Assembly: GCA_934718085.1 (NCBI GenBank)
Contig: CAKUZL010000003.1
Span: 133,775-197,774, forward strand
DNA from: an uncultured Candidatus Melainabacteria bacterium
GTDB lineage: Bacteria; Cyanobacteriota; Vampirovibrionia; Gastranaerophilales; Gastranaerophilaceae
Direction: 5' to 3'
Length of the DNA: 64,000 bases
Below, one piece after another: positions 9,214 to 19,151 of the stretch. A program made the position numbers and the translations under genes. The stretch's first letter is position 1. Every line of letters begins with the position of its first letter. The notes beneath the pieces are model-generated. The model was not told where the DNA came from. It did no database searches and saw only the letters and a program-made list of their open reading frames with translations.

Positions 9214-10824
9214 TTTTAATTCATTTTTGATGATTTCTTCGTCAAGTTCACCGGTAAATTTATTTAACTTTAACGCTCTGTTATAGAGTTTTGCGGCTTT
9301 TACGTCCATATTGAGCTGCGCGTATGCGCGAGCGGCACTGTAGCAAGGCAAAGCCGAAAGCAGATTGTCTTTTGTAGCGAGTTCAAAGTATTTCACGGCT
9401 TTTTCGGGATCATTTTTGTCTTCGAGATAAATAATACCGAGGTTGTTGTACAAAATATTCGAAATATCGCCGGGGGATTTTATCGCTTTTTCGTAAACGG
9501 TTACAGCTTCGTCGATGTTACCCGTTAAGCGGAGCGAAGCCGCGTATTTATTGAAGAACCCCGCACCTCGCATTCCGAACGTAAAAGCAGCTTTGTAACA
9601 GCGCGAAGCACGGTCGAAATCTGATATTGCAACAAAAAGGTCTCCTAAATCTTCGTAAATTGTTACATCCGTCGGGACAAAAACCAAAGCTTTTTCGAAC
9701 ATAGTTCTTGCTTTTTTTAAATCACCTTTAACGTCTTTATAAAGAACACCGAGAGCCTTGTAAATATTGGCGGACAGAGAATCGTCGTTACATAAAGTCA
9801 AAGCAAAAAGGTATTGTTCTTCGGCATCGTCGACCTGACCGCAGGCAAAGAGGGCAAAAGCCGCGGCGTTTCTGAAACAGGGATTTACGGGGTCTTTGTC
9901 GCATGCAAGCTTGAACGCGTTTGCGGCATTAACATAATCACTTTTTTTGACGTATAAATCGCCGATTTCGTAGTAAACGGGGGCATTGTCGCCGTCGGTG
10001 GATAAAACTCGGGTGTAAACGTCGATTGTTTCGTCGATTTTTTCGGGGAAAAACGCCTGCAGGACGGAAGCCGTTTTTAAAAGCAAATCTCGAGATTCCG
10101 GAGATTTTTTAAGCGCAGAATTGTAAGCCGCCAAAGCTTTTCGAGGATTTTTTTGTTTAATTTCGAAATCACCCGCTTTCTCCAGAAACTCCGATTTTTC
10201 GGAAGTCAGCGAAGCCGCCTTTAAAAGCAGGTATTTTGTAGTTTTTCGGCTGTTCAAAGTGTTTGAAACCGATGCGCAAAAATTCAGGAAAAACGCACCC
10301 GCATTGTCCGAAACATACGTTTTTATCAGTAAATAAAGATTTTTGTCGAACAGACCGCAAATCAGTCCGGAAAGAAAATAATATCCGGATTGAAACAATT
10401 TCGGCAATTTGTTTTCCGTAAACGCGCGCTCGAAAGTCAAAAGAGCCATGTTTGCGCGCAATCGCGGCGACAAAAAATGTGATTTCAAGGCTGTTTTAAG
10501 AATATTTTCGGCTTCCTCGGATTTATTTGCCAAATACAGGAAATAAGCCGAATACATTCCCGCATTAAGGGTTCCCGGGGAATTTTCGAAAGCGGAAACA
10601 CACCGCCTCAAAGCGAATTCGAGACTCATTTTACCCGCCTCGTACAGAAGCATGGTCATTTTGCAGTAAGAATCGTAATCGTCGGGATTTTCGCAAGTCG
10701 CTTCGGAATACAAATTCAAGGCTCTGTCGAGAGCCGTTTTGTCCGAATATTTCAGCCATTTTTCGTGGTAATAGCGCGCTTGTTCGGTTTTCGACATATT
10801 TTTTTCTTTTTGGCAAAAATTCAT
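9193..10824 (-). CDS. Tetratricopeptide-repeat protein
   Basis: A 543-residue protein made almost wholly of TPR-type helical hairpins. Repeats are clearest from about residue 210 (KAGDFEIKQKNPRKALAAYN), with further units such as YYEIGDLYVKKSDYVNAANAF, IYEDLGDLFVAISDFDRASR and LYNNLGIIYLEDKNDPEKAV. There is no signal peptide, so it is likely a cytoplasmic scaffold for protein interactions. The start may be 10824 (AAAGG upstream) or an in-frame ATG at 10797. It converges on folD with a 21-bp overlap. The partner is unknown. Confidence 0.82.
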   Translation of the reverse strand: MNFCQKEKNMSKTEQARYYHEKWLKYSDKTALDRALNLYSEATCENPDDYDSYCKMTMLLYEAGKMSLEFALRRCVSAFENSPGTLNAGMYSAYFLYLANKSEEAENILKTALKSHFLSPRLRANMALLTFERAFTENKLPKLFQSGYYFLSGLICGLFDKNLYLLIKTYVSDNAGAFFLNFCASVSNTLNSRKTTKYLLLKAASLTSEKSEFLEKAGDFEIKQKNPRKALAAYNSALKKSPESRDLLLKTASVLQAFFPEKIDETIDVYTRVLSTDGDNAPVYYEIGDLYVKKSDYVNAANAFKLACDKDPVNPCFRNAAAFALFACGQVDDAEEQYLFALTLCNDDSLSANIYKALGVLYKDVKGDLKKARTMFEKALVFVPTDVTIYEDLGDLFVAISDFDRASRCYKAAFTFGMRGAGFFNKYAASLRLTGNIDEAVTVYEKAIKSPGDISNILYNNLGIIYLEDKNDPEKAVKYFELATKDNLLSALPCYSAARAYAQLNMDVKAAKLYNRALKLNKFTGELDEEIIKNELKSLFDVA

Positions 10825-11001
10825 AACTGACCTTTTTTAATCTTCATGATAATTTTATATTTTTCGAGAAATAAAAAAACGGTTATTTAAACGAATTGCA
10901 AGAGTAATTTACGAAAGTATGTGAAATTTTGTAACAATATTGAGAAAATCGAACAATTTTTCGGGACGAAATGTTTTAATAGTAACGAAAAAGGAGGAAG
11001 C

Positions 11002-11319
11002 ATGTCGTATCCGTACAGTCCTTATATAAATCACAGTGTGTATTACGCGCCCGGGGATTACGAAAGCATAAATTTCGCCAAGAACATGGTAAGTTCGACG
11101 GTCGGCGATCTCAGCGTTCCTCTTGACGTAGCGGCAAAACAGATGACGTCATATTCGCCGAAAATAAACTCGGGATCCCCGAAAAACGATGAATTCGGAC
11201 TTCCGAAAGAAGAACCGTTCAAAACGGAAAACTATAACGACGAGTTCAAAAAATCAATTGCTCCGCAAACCCCGAAAGGTCTGTTTTCAAAAATAAAAGG
11301 GCTTTTTACGGGAAAATAA
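11002..11319 (+). CDS. Small protein of unknown function
   Basis: A 105-residue protein starting MSYPYSPYINHSVYYAPG, preceded by a strong AAAGGAGG six bases before the ATG, which supports real translation. The N-terminal third is rich in Tyr, Pro and Ser. The C terminus is basic (GLFSKIKGLFTGK) and could be an amphipathic helix that touches membranes or nucleic acid. No signal peptide and no family recognised. It is a single gene between the TPR protein and the YhaO/YhaN pair, with a consensus promoter for the next gene just after it. Confidence 0.7.
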   Translation: MSYPYSPYINHSVYYAPGDYESINFAKNMVSSTVGDLSVPLDVAAKQMTSYSPKINSGSPKNDEFGLPKEEPFKTENYNDEFKKSIAPQTPKGLFSKIKGLFTGK

Positions 11320-11335
11320 ACAATTGTTTACATAT

Positions 11336-11365
11336 TTGACAGTACCGTTTTTTGAAAAATATAAT
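11336..11365 (+). promoter_or_regulatory. Consensus sigma-70 promoter for the YhaO/YhaN operon
   Basis: TTGACA at 11336-11341 and TATAAT at 11360-11365 are both perfect, with an 18-bp spacer. The TTG start of the YhaO-like gene lies 20 bp downstream, with AAAGGGG at 11372-11378 between. Confidence 0.8.
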
Positions 11366-11385
11366 ATTCATAAAGGGGAATTGTC

Positions 11386-12591
11386 TTGGAATTTTCGTTT
11401 ATACATACCGCCGACATCCATCTCGGAAGAGTTTTTTCGGGAGTGAAAGGATTTTCGAATGACACGTCGGGAATTTGCGAGAAAGCGTTTTTTAAAATTG
11501 TCGATACCGCAATCGAAAGAAACGTTGATTTCGTGCTGATTGCGGGTGACTCGTTCGACGACGTGCACGACATTTATTCAAAATCGGTATTTTACGACGG
11601 ATTGAAACGATTGAAGGACAACAATATAAAGGTTTTTGCCGTTTGCGGAAACCATGACCCCGCGCCGGTTTACACGGATATTTTTATCGAAGAAGACGAT
11701 TTTATAAAGATTGTCGGCGTTAATACCGAGCAAAAAACCTTCGACGTATATAAAAATCACGAGTTGAACTGCGTCATTCACGCATTTTCGTTTTCGTCGG
11801 GATGCGAAAAAAATCCGTTGCCGGCGATGAGCGAAAAAGTGACCGGCGTATTCAACATCGGACTGTTGCACTGTGATCCCGACGGTTCGCCGTCAAGCCC
11901 GTACGCACCGTGCCCGATGACCGAATTAAGAGAGCTCGGATACGACTATTATGCGCTCGGACATGTCCATAAAAGATTTGAAAACGAAAACATCGTCATG
12001 CCGGGAACACCTCAAGGGTGCGATTTCGGCGAACCCGGCACTCACGGATGTATGTACGTAAAAGTTTCGAACGGAGAATGCACAAAAGAATTTATTCCGA
12101 CCGATTTTGCCGAGTATAACACAGAATCCTTTGATATAACGGGAGTTTCGGACATCAATGCCGTAAACGAAATATCAAACGACTTTGCAAAATATAATGA
12201 CGGAAAAATAAGGATTTTAACCCTTGTTTTGCGGGGAAAAACGGGGTACAAGCGAAATCTTTCGGACAAAATCGACGAACTGAAAAAAGCAATAAACGCA
12301 AAACTTCCGGAGAATGTTTTTATTGCCTCGATTTTCGACGAAACTGCTCCCGAAATCGACAAAAACGTTTTAAATACGACGTCGTCGGGCTTGCCGAAAA
12401 TTTTGTACGAACTTGCGGAAGACGAAGATTTAAAAACCGAAATTATCGGAGAGTCCGAAAAAATGCTCGAACGTGTTTTTTTACAGGGGCAAACGCTTTC
12501 GGAAGAAGCAAAAACACGAATTTCCCAAAAAATCTCCTCAACGGGACTGCGACTTTGCGAAAAAATATACTGCGAGGAAAACAATGAATAA
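11386..12591 (+). CDS. YhaO/SbcD-like metallophosphoesterase nuclease
   Basis: A 401-residue calcineurin-like phosphoesterase of the Mre11/SbcD group. Metal-binding motifs: DIHLG (FIHTADIHLGRVFSG), GDSFDD, GNHDP and GHVHKR. Length and pairing with the next gene fit Bacillus YhaO, the nuclease half of an SbcCD-like DNA repair pair, better than full SbcD. It starts with TTG; AAAGGGG lies seven bases upstream and a perfect promoter just before. Its end overlaps the next gene (ATGAATAA), so the nuclease and its ATPase are probably made together. Confidence 0.9.
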   Translation: MEFSFIHTADIHLGRVFSGVKGFSNDTSGICEKAFFKIVDTAIERNVDFVLIAGDSFDDVHDIYSKSVFYDGLKRLKDNNIKVFAVCGNHDPAPVYTDIFIEEDDFIKIVGVNTEQKTFDVYKNHELNCVIHAFSFSSGCEKNPLPAMSEKVTGVFNIGLLHCDPDGSPSSPYAPCPMTELRELGYDYYALGHVHKRFENENIVMPGTPQGCDFGEPGTHGCMYVKVSNGECTKEFIPTDFAEYNTESFDITGVSDINAVNEISNDFAKYNDGKIRILTLVLRGKTGYKRNLSDKIDELKKAINAKLPENVFIASIFDETAPEIDKNVLNTTSSGLPKILYELAEDEDLKTEIIGESEKMLERVFLQGQTLSEEAKTRISQKISSTGLRLCEKIYCEENNE

Positions 12592-14524
12592 AATAACGTT
12601 CGAAAACGCCGATATAGAAACCAACGACGTAAATCTTCACGTCAAATTTTCCGAAGGCTTAAACATCGTCTGCGGAAAAAACGAGGCAGGGAAATCCACT
12701 CTTTACACGTTCTTGACGAATACGTTCTCGCAAAACGGCAACCAAAAAGGAAAAGCTCAAATTACTTTTGCCGCGGGAAACGAAAAATATGAAGTAAAAT
12801 TCGACAAAACGACAAAAAAGCCCGAAACCGACGAGAAAACGGCAAATTTCATAAACTCCGAAATAGATAAGTTCTATTTTCGGGAAGCCTTCGGAATAAC
12901 AGCGGACGAATTGATGTTCGCAAGCAAGGAAAATGACGTGAAGAAATCAGCGTTCTTCAAAGCAGTACGCGATTTATCGGGCGAAACTCTTACGCGCGAA
13001 GAACAAATCATCACAAAAGAATTTGAAACGATGATTACCGCAAACACCAACAGAATCAAGAAAAATTCGATTCTTGACGTTCTCGGAAAGCAAATCAAAG
13101 AAAAAGAAGAAAAAATCCCCGAATTATACGAAAAACAAAAAGATTTGGCGATCTGCAAAAAAAATCTCGAAGATATCGAAGAAAAAATCAAAAATTTAAA
13201 AACGGAAGAAGCGGAACTTTCAAAAGCCTTAAAAAAAGCCGAAACGTACGAAAAATTTTGCAACTTGAAAGAAAAAGCTCAATCCGTTAAAAATTCTCTG
13301 AACGAAAAACTTTTGAACGTAACCCCTGACAAATACAAGGAATTGTCGGAAAAATTCATCGTCAACGAAGCACAGATAAAATCGGCGGAAGAAGCTTTGT
13401 CCGAATGCGAAATTCCCGAAAAACCCGCGGACGAACCTCCGAAAAGCGACGTAAAAATCGCCGCCTGCCTGTTGGTTGCTGCAGTTGTTTCAACGGTTAT
13501 CGGAATTTTTACGAACCCCGTTTTCGGAACGGCAATAACGTTCTTTCTCTTCGCGGCGGCACTTTGCGTTTATTTGATTTATCGAAACAACTTAAATCGC
13601 TATACGGCACTGCATGAAAATTTCAAATCGAAAAAAAATGAAGTCGAACAAAAAATCGCATCTTTGAAAGCAAAAATTGACAAACTTCAAAACGAAAACG
13701 ACGAAATTACCCGCGAATTTTTAAATTTCGAAAATGAAACCGAAATAAAATTCGAAAAAAATTCCGTCGGGGAGAAATTCGCGCAAATATGCACAATATG
13801 CTCGGAACAAAAGTTTTTACGACAAAATTTCGAAGAAATCGAAAACGAGTTAAAATCCTTCGATTTTGACGAAACGGAAGAAAAACCCGATAAAACCGTT
13901 ATTTCTGACAAACTTGCCTGCTTAAAGGACTCTCTTGACGAGGCTTTGAAGAAAAAAGGCGAAATGAAAGCCCGTATTGCGGGATTGACAAATTGTTCGA
14001 GCCTTACTGAGTTAAAGTCCGAAATAAAAAATTTGAAAGACGAATACCTTAATATGACCGAACACGCGGTGTATCTGGCATCAATGCTGAAACTTTTACA
14101 AAAAGCAAAAGAAAAATTCAACGAAGAACAAATAAACGTGCGGGAAGCGGAAAAGTTTTTGAAAGAGCTTACTTGCGGCAAATACGACAAAGCTGATGCC
14201 GAAAAGATTGAAATAACCGACGAAAACGGATTTTCGAAAAAATACGACAAACTCAGCCGGGGAACGGCGGAACAGTTTTATTTGTCGTTAAGACTCGGAT
14301 ACGCTTCAAATTACGAAAAGAACACAAAAGGTAAAATGCCTCCTCCGTTGCTGGTCGACGACGCATTCGTAAATTTCGATAAAGAACGCACCGAACGCGC
14401 AATCGGTTGTCTTTACGATTTTTCAAAGACAAATCAGGTTATATATTTCACCTGCAGGGGCGAGGAAGTTTGCGAAGTTCTTGACAAAGCCGGCATGCCC
14501 GACGTAACAAAAATTTACATTTAA
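12584..14524 (+). CDS. YhaN/SbcC-like coiled-coil ATPase with membrane segments
   Basis: A 646-residue SMC/Rad50-like ATPase. The N-terminal Walker A is GKNEAGKSTLYTFL. Long Lys/Glu-rich coiled coils flank the centre, and the C-terminal half has the signature and Walker B region (LSRGTAEQFYLSLRLGYA, then PPLLVDDAFVNFD). Between the coils lie two hydrophobic segments (AACLLVAAVVSTVIGIF and AITFFLFAAALCVYLIY), as in Bacillus YhaN, so the hinge end may sit in the membrane. I start it at 12584, where GAGGAAAACA precedes the ATG. It is the partner of the YhaO-like nuclease upstream. Confidence 0.9.
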   Translation: MNKITFENADIETNDVNLHVKFSEGLNIVCGKNEAGKSTLYTFLTNTFSQNGNQKGKAQITFAAGNEKYEVKFDKTTKKPETDEKTANFINSEIDKFYFREAFGITADELMFASKENDVKKSAFFKAVRDLSGETLTREEQIITKEFETMITANTNRIKKNSILDVLGKQIKEKEEKIPELYEKQKDLAICKKNLEDIEEKIKNLKTEEAELSKALKKAETYEKFCNLKEKAQSVKNSLNEKLLNVTPDKYKELSEKFIVNEAQIKSAEEALSECEIPEKPADEPPKSDVKIAACLLVAAVVSTVIGIFTNPVFGTAITFFLFAAALCVYLIYRNNLNRYTALHENFKSKKNEVEQKIASLKAKIDKLQNENDEITREFLNFENETEIKFEKNSVGEKFAQICTICSEQKFLRQNFEEIENELKSFDFDETEEKPDKTVISDKLACLKDSLDEALKKKGEMKARIAGLTNCSSLTELKSEIKNLKDEYLNMTEHAVYLASMLKLLQKAKEKFNEEQINVREAEKFLKELTCGKYDKADAEKIEITDENGFSKKYDKLSRGTAEQFYLSLRLGYASNYEKNTKGKMPPPLLVDDAFVNFDKERTERAIGCLYDFSKTNQVIYFTCRGEEVCEVLDKAGMPDVTKIYI

Positions 14525-14537
14525 CGAAAGGAAACGA

Positions 14538-14879
14538 ATGGTTCATCAAATTTTACCGATAACAATGCTGATGATTTCGAACGTATTTATGACATTTGCG
14601 TGGTACGGGCATTTGAAGTTTACGAAGTCTCCGTTGTGGGCAGTTATAATCATAAGTTGGCTGATAGCATTTGTGGAATACTGTTTTCAGGTTCCGGCAA
14701 ACAGACTCGGATACGAATATTTTAATGCGGCACAACTTAAAACAATCCAGGAAATCATTACGTTGAGCGTTTTTTGCGTATTTTCGGTTTTCTATTTAAA
14801 AGAAGGAATAAAATGGAATTACCTTGTCGGCTTTGCGTTTATAATACTTGCGGCGTTTTTTATATTTAAGAAATTTTAA
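14538..14879 (+). CDS. DUF486/DMT-family small membrane protein
   Basis: A 113-residue protein with four hydrophobic segments, matching the DUF486 group of the drug/metabolite transporter superfamily (NVFMTFAWYGHLKF, then ISWLIAFVEYCFQVPANRLGY). AAAGGAAA precedes the ATG. Its substrate is unknown. It sits 13 bp after the YhaN-like gene and 17 bp before a glycosyltransferase, probably on the same transcript. Confidence 0.85.
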   Translation: MVHQILPITMLMISNVFMTFAWYGHLKFTKSPLWAVIIISWLIAFVEYCFQVPANRLGYEYFNAAQLKTIQEIITLSVFCVFSVFYLKEGIKWNYLVGFAFIILAAFFIFKKF

Positions 14880-14896
14880 ACTTTTGAGGCGAAGAA

Positions 14897-15676
14897 ATGA
14901 AAATAACGGTAGTGACGGTTTGCAGAAATTGTGAAAATTCGATAGCGGAAAACTTGAAAAGTGTTGCGGCACAGACTTTTGACGACTACGAACACCTGAT
15001 TGTCGACGGAGCTTCGACGGATGCTACGATAAAAATCGTCAAAGAATTCGAGAACCCGAAAATCAGACTGATTTCGGAACCCGACAACGGCATTTACGAT
15101 GCCATGAACAAAGGAGTGAAGAACGCAAAGGGCGAATATATAATATTTTTAAACGCCGACGACAAATTTGCGGACGAAAACGTCCTGAAACGGGCGGCAG
15201 AGAAAATGAATACGAAAAAAGACCTTTATTACGGAGATTTAACGTTTTTTGACGTCGAAAAAAATACGTATAACACTCGAAAACAGGATAACGTAAATTT
15301 TGTTTATATTTGCGGGGGAATGCTGTTTCATCCGACGATTTTCGCGGCAAAAAAGCTTTTCGAACGCGCGGGACTTTTTGATACGAGCTATAGGATAGTA
15401 GCCGATTACGAATGGATTTTGCGCGTTTTGACGAAATTCGGAGCAACACTCGAATATCTCGGTTTCACGACTACGATTTTTACCCAGGGAACAGGCGCCT
15501 CGACGACTCCCGAAAATAAGGAAAAACACAAAGCCGAACGCAAAAAAGTTCAGACGTTGTATTTTTCAAAAATTCAGTCGACGATTTGCAATTTTTGGTA
15601 CAAATCGATGCGAAGCACTCTGAAAATTGCGCCTGTTAAGTATTTGCTTCAAAAATCGTTTTTTAAAAACCGTTAA
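14897..15676 (+). CDS. Family 2 glycosyltransferase
   Basis: A 259-residue GT2 enzyme (WcaA-like). Seen: the nucleotide-sugar fold start ITVVTVCRNCENSIAENLKSV, DGASTD, the short EPDNGIYDAMNKG stretch, and the DxD-type motif LNADD. It probably adds a sugar to an envelope polysaccharide. It has a good ribosome-binding site (GAGGCGAAG). Its end overlaps by 4 bp the convergent GT10 gene, which suggests a small glycan locus. The acceptor and sugar are unknown. Confidence 0.9.
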   Translation: MKITVVTVCRNCENSIAENLKSVAAQTFDDYEHLIVDGASTDATIKIVKEFENPKIRLISEPDNGIYDAMNKGVKNAKGEYIIFLNADDKFADENVLKRAAEKMNTKKDLYYGDLTFFDVEKNTYNTRKQDNVNFVYICGGMLFHPTIFAAKKLFERAGLFDTSYRIVADYEWILRVLTKFGATLEYLGFTTTIFTQGTGASTTPENKEKHKAERKKVQTLYFSKIQSTICNFWYKSMRSTLKIAPVKYLLQKSFFKNR

Positions 15677-16752
15677 GCTTCGATGTCCGGTTTTATATAT
15701 TGTTGATACAGTGTATCGAGCGGATTTTTGTACGCCAAAACCCTGTTGTAATTATCTTTTACGGCTTCGAGTCTCGACAGGTATTCTTCTGCAGTGCAAT
15801 TTTTGAGAATTTTTTCGATGTCTGAATGCGTATCGATTTTGATTATTCCGTCGGGGTTGAAAAATTTGTCGATTTTTGTCGCCCCGAGATAAATCGGTAT
15901 CGTCATCGAAGCAAAACAATTGAGAATTTTTTCCGTAAACCAGAAAGGCTCGATGTTGTTCTCGATTGCTACCGAAAATCGATAATTTTTCAAAGTATCT
16001 TCAATCGCGATGTAATTTCCGCCGTCAAAAGTTCCGAATGCGTCGGCAAGCCCGTAAGCTCGACACTTTCGCGCCAAATCGAGTCTGAACTTATGCAAAT
16101 CGCACATGGTTTTTTCGGAAGATACAATCGAAACATTTTTTGTTTTTGCGGCAATAATGTCTTCGATTGTCAAATTCCCTTCGGACGGTTCATACCAATA
16201 GTGCGCGCAAGGTGAGAAAAACCTTGCGTTGTCGAATTTTTCGAGAAACCTTTCGGTAAAAGTGAAAATCAAATCGAAATCTTTTTCGAGACCTTTGTTA
16301 TTGTCAAAAATTTTGTAATCATCGGGAACGAGAGACTCCGGTTCAAGGTACATTCCGTAGCGATAGTGGGGCGCGCCCATCGTTTCGAGCATGGACGAAT
16401 GAGTGTAGAAATGCACATCGAGTCCGAAATTAAATCTGTCGAAAATAAAATACTTCGAACGATGATTACACGGACAATTCGAGTGGTTCACGTCACGTAA
16501 AAAGAAAGTTTTGAGCGGAGTTCCGTCTTTATTGTAAATTTCGTAAGAAGACGGATCCTGCCATGCCGCTTTTGAATAATGGGGATAATAAATTTTTCCG
16601 TAATGGTCGTTAATCATATACGGCGAATGAGTATGTCCCTTTTTTGTTTTGGACAACGACGCCCGAACCGATTTTCTCAGTGATTTCACGGGGATAACGG
16701 AAGAAACGGTTCTTGCGAAAATCCCCGACAGCAGATTTCTGAAACTTCGCAT
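15673..16752 (-). CDS. Family 10 (fucosyltransferase-type) glycosyltransferase
   Basis: A 359-residue protein whose C-terminal half carries the GT10 donor-binding motif: YRFSVAIENNIEPFWFTEKI, then CFASMTIPIYLGATKIDKFF. GT10 enzymes transfer fucose or related sugars (alpha-1,3) to surface glycans. The N terminus is basic with a weak hydrophobic stretch. The gene starts 41 bp after the 3' end of tmRNA on the same strand, with no terminator visible between, so it may be read through from the ssrA promoter. The sugar is unproven. Confidence 0.8.
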   Translation of the reverse strand: MRSFRNLLSGIFARTVSSVIPVKSLRKSVRASLSKTKKGHTHSPYMINDHYGKIYYPHYSKAAWQDPSSYEIYNKDGTPLKTFFLRDVNHSNCPCNHRSKYFIFDRFNFGLDVHFYTHSSMLETMGAPHYRYGMYLEPESLVPDDYKIFDNNKGLEKDFDLIFTFTERFLEKFDNARFFSPCAHYWYEPSEGNLTIEDIIAAKTKNVSIVSSEKTMCDLHKFRLDLARKCRAYGLADAFGTFDGGNYIAIEDTLKNYRFSVAIENNIEPFWFTEKILNCFASMTIPIYLGATKIDKFFNPDGIIKIDTHSDIEKILKNCTAEEYLSRLEAVKDNYNRVLAYKNPLDTLYQQYIKPDIEA

Positions 16753-16793
16753 GGGAAGAAAAGACTCCGAATACGCGACAAGAGAATAATAAA

Positions 16794-17185
16794 TGGAGAC
16801 GGCGGGAGTCGAACCCGCGTCCGAAACGGAAATAAGCGCATATCTACAAGTTTAGGTCTGTTGTTCTCGTCGCCGACACGGCACGAACCGTTCCTGAGCC
16901 GACGATAAAGCAGAATATACCGATGCACGGTTTGGCGGAAAAAGCTTGGTATGTCTACCGCCGTCAACATATTGCGTCTTGCATGTTGACCTTCCGCATA
17001 ACGGCAAGCAGGTCATACGGAAGGGACTCGCGCTTAAATACTAAGCGGCAAGAGCTTGAGCTCTTGAAAAGTCAGCTTTGATAACGTTATTAGCGTTTAT
17101 CGAATTTGCTCGTTGATAACCCGGAACAGCGCCGGGACCTGCAACACGATTACCTCGATCGCCCCGTCAAATCCAAAACGTCCCC
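16794..17185 (-). ncRNA. ssrA: Transfer-messenger RNA
   Basis: The 5' end GGGGACGTTTTGGATT pairs with the 3' end CGTCTCC to form the tRNA-like acceptor stem. The T arm reads GGGAGTCGAACCCGC on the plus strand at 16807-16821. The tag reading frame at 17094-17041 begins with the resume codon GCT and encodes ANNVIKADFSRAQALAA followed by TAG. The ANN start resembles cyanobacterial tags, and the LAA end suits ClpXP-type proteases. CCA is not encoded. Its role is to rescue stalled ribosomes with SmpB. Confidence 0.95.
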
Positions 17186-17218
17186 TTAATATTCAATTGT
17201 CAAAAGTGCAACTTTGAC

Positions 17219-17247
17219 AGTATAGCGCACAATCGCGATAAATTCAA
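17219..17247 (-). promoter_or_regulatory. Promoter of ssrA
   Basis: On the minus strand TTGAAT (17247-17242) is followed after 17 bp by TATACT (17224-17219). Transcription would start about 25-30 bp before the mature tmRNA 5' end, which fits 5' processing by RNase P. Confidence 0.6.
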
Positions 17248-17395
17248 TATGTTAAGAAAAATCACGAATATAAAAAAACGAATTGTAGAGTTTTGTAAAT
17301 AATCGTTGTAGATATTGCTTTGTAGACTTATATTTTCTTTTGTTTTGTGGTATAAGAGAGAAAAGAGAAGTTCAAAAAACAACAGGAGGGAGAAA

Positions 17396-19120
17396 ATGTC
17401 GGTAGGTTCATTTGTATTTATGTTACACAGCCATTTGCCGTATTACAGAAAAGCGGGCATGTGGCCGTTCGGTGAAGAGAACCTTTACGAATGTATGTGT
17501 GAAACTTACATACCGTTGCTTAACGCGATTTCGGAATTGTACGACGAAGAAGGAATCAAAGCGAAATTGACTGTCGGAATCACCCCGATTTTGGCGGAAC
17601 AGTTAAACGATGAACACTTGAAAGAAGGTTTCATAAAATACCTCGATTCAAGAATTGCACAGGTATCAAAGGATTTGGAACGATATCCCGATCCCAACGT
17701 TGCAAATTCGCAACACTTAAAATACCTCGCAAATTACTACCACATTTGGTTCAAAAACATTAAAGACTCTTTTATAAACAAATATAACAAAGACCTGATT
17801 GCGGCATTCAAAAAATATCAGGATCTCGGGTGCATAGAAATAACCACCTCGGGCGCAACTCACGGATTTTCGCCGCTTTTGGCTACAGACGCAAACCTCA
17901 ACGCTCAATTCAGCGTCGGCTCGCAAACCACCGAAAAACTTTTCGGCAAAAAAGCAAAAGGAGCATGGCTTCCCGAATGCGCGTACCGTCAAGGCTACGA
18001 ATATATCGGCAAAGACGGCAAAAAGAAATGGCGTCCCGCAATTGAAGTCACTCTCCAAAACAACGACATAGAATATTTCTTCACGGAATCTCACGTCATC
18101 GAAGGCGGAAATTCGATAGGAAACCGCAGAGTCGTGGGCGTTTACGGAAATATAGAATACATCCCGCTTCCCGAACGCGAAGCAACCGGGTACGACACGT
18201 ATTCCGCATACTGGCTTCCCGACGCACAAGTCGCCGTTATGGGAAGAAACGAAAGAGCGGGCTATCAGGTTTGGTCAGCGGCTGACGGCTACCCCGGAGA
18301 CGGATGCTACAGAGAATTTCACAAGAAAGACGACAAGTCTGGTATGCACTACTGGAGAATAACCTCACCTTCTGCGGACTTGGGCAATAAAATGCTTTAC
18401 GATCCCATTTTGGCGTTATCTCAAGTTAATTCGAACTCCGACCACTATACGACCTTGATTTATCACCTCTTGAACGACTATAAAAATTCTCACAACGGAA
18501 AAGAAGGTTTGGTCATGGTCTCGTTCGATACCGAACTTTTCGGACACTGGTGGTTCGAAGGCGTGGAATTTATCAAACAGGTCATCAAGAAATTCCACAA
18601 ATACCTTCCCGAAGTCGAAAGAGTTACGGCGGGCGAATACCTGAAAGAACATCCTCCCGTCGAAGCAATTCAAATACCGGAAAGCTCCTGGGGTCAAGGC
18701 GGACACTTCTACGTATGGCAAAATCACCTTACGGAATGGATGTGGCCGATTATTCACGCTTGCGAAAAACGGATGTCGGCAATTGCGGACAAATTCAACA
18801 AAGTTCCGGAAGATAAACTTATGCAAAGAGCATTGGCTCAAGTTGCAAGAGAAAACCTGTTGTTGCAAAGTTCCGACTGGCCGTTCCTGATTACGACTTG
18901 GCAGGCTAAAGATTACGCAACGGACAGATTTAACGAACACGTTCACAGATTTGTAACGATTGCAGATATGATTGACGCAAATTGCATAAACGAATCGATT
19001 TTGTCCGAAATCGAAAATATCGACAACTGCTTCCCCGACATCAACTACAGAGTCTACAAAACCATCGAAGAAGGCTCGATTCCTCAACAAGCGGAAAAAG
19101 TTGCGATGTTGAACAAATAA
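17396..19120 (+). CDS. GH57 1,4-alpha-glucan branching enzyme
   Basis: A 574-residue glycoside hydrolase family 57 protein of the branching-enzyme type, which introduces alpha-1,6 branches into glycogen. It starts with the GH57 signature FVFMLHSHLPYYRKAGMWPF. The likely nucleophile is Glu194 in GAWLPECAY, and the acid/base is Asp378 in SFDTELFGHWWFEG. A C-terminal helical domain with the aromatic-rich stretch LLQSSDWPFLITT follows. GGAGGGAG precedes the ATG at 17396. It is a single gene closed by a terminator at 19152. Confidence 0.93.
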   Translation: MSVGSFVFMLHSHLPYYRKAGMWPFGEENLYECMCETYIPLLNAISELYDEEGIKAKLTVGITPILAEQLNDEHLKEGFIKYLDSRIAQVSKDLERYPDPNVANSQHLKYLANYYHIWFKNIKDSFINKYNKDLIAAFKKYQDLGCIEITTSGATHGFSPLLATDANLNAQFSVGSQTTEKLFGKKAKGAWLPECAYRQGYEYIGKDGKKKWRPAIEVTLQNNDIEYFFTESHVIEGGNSIGNRRVVGVYGNIEYIPLPEREATGYDTYSAYWLPDAQVAVMGRNERAGYQVWSAADGYPGDGCYREFHKKDDKSGMHYWRITSPSADLGNKMLYDPILALSQVNSNSDHYTTLIYHLLNDYKNSHNGKEGLVMVSFDTELFGHWWFEGVEFIKQVIKKFHKYLPEVERVTAGEYLKEHPPVEAIQIPESSWGQGGHFYVWQNHLTEWMWPIIHACEKRMSAIADKFNKVPEDKLMQRALAQVARENLLLQSSDWPFLITTWQAKDYATDRFNEHVHRFVTIADMIDANCINESILSEIENIDNCFPDINYRVYKTIEEGSIPQQAEKVAMLNK

Positions 19121-19151
19121 CGTAAAATAACAAAATCAAAAACAACATAGG

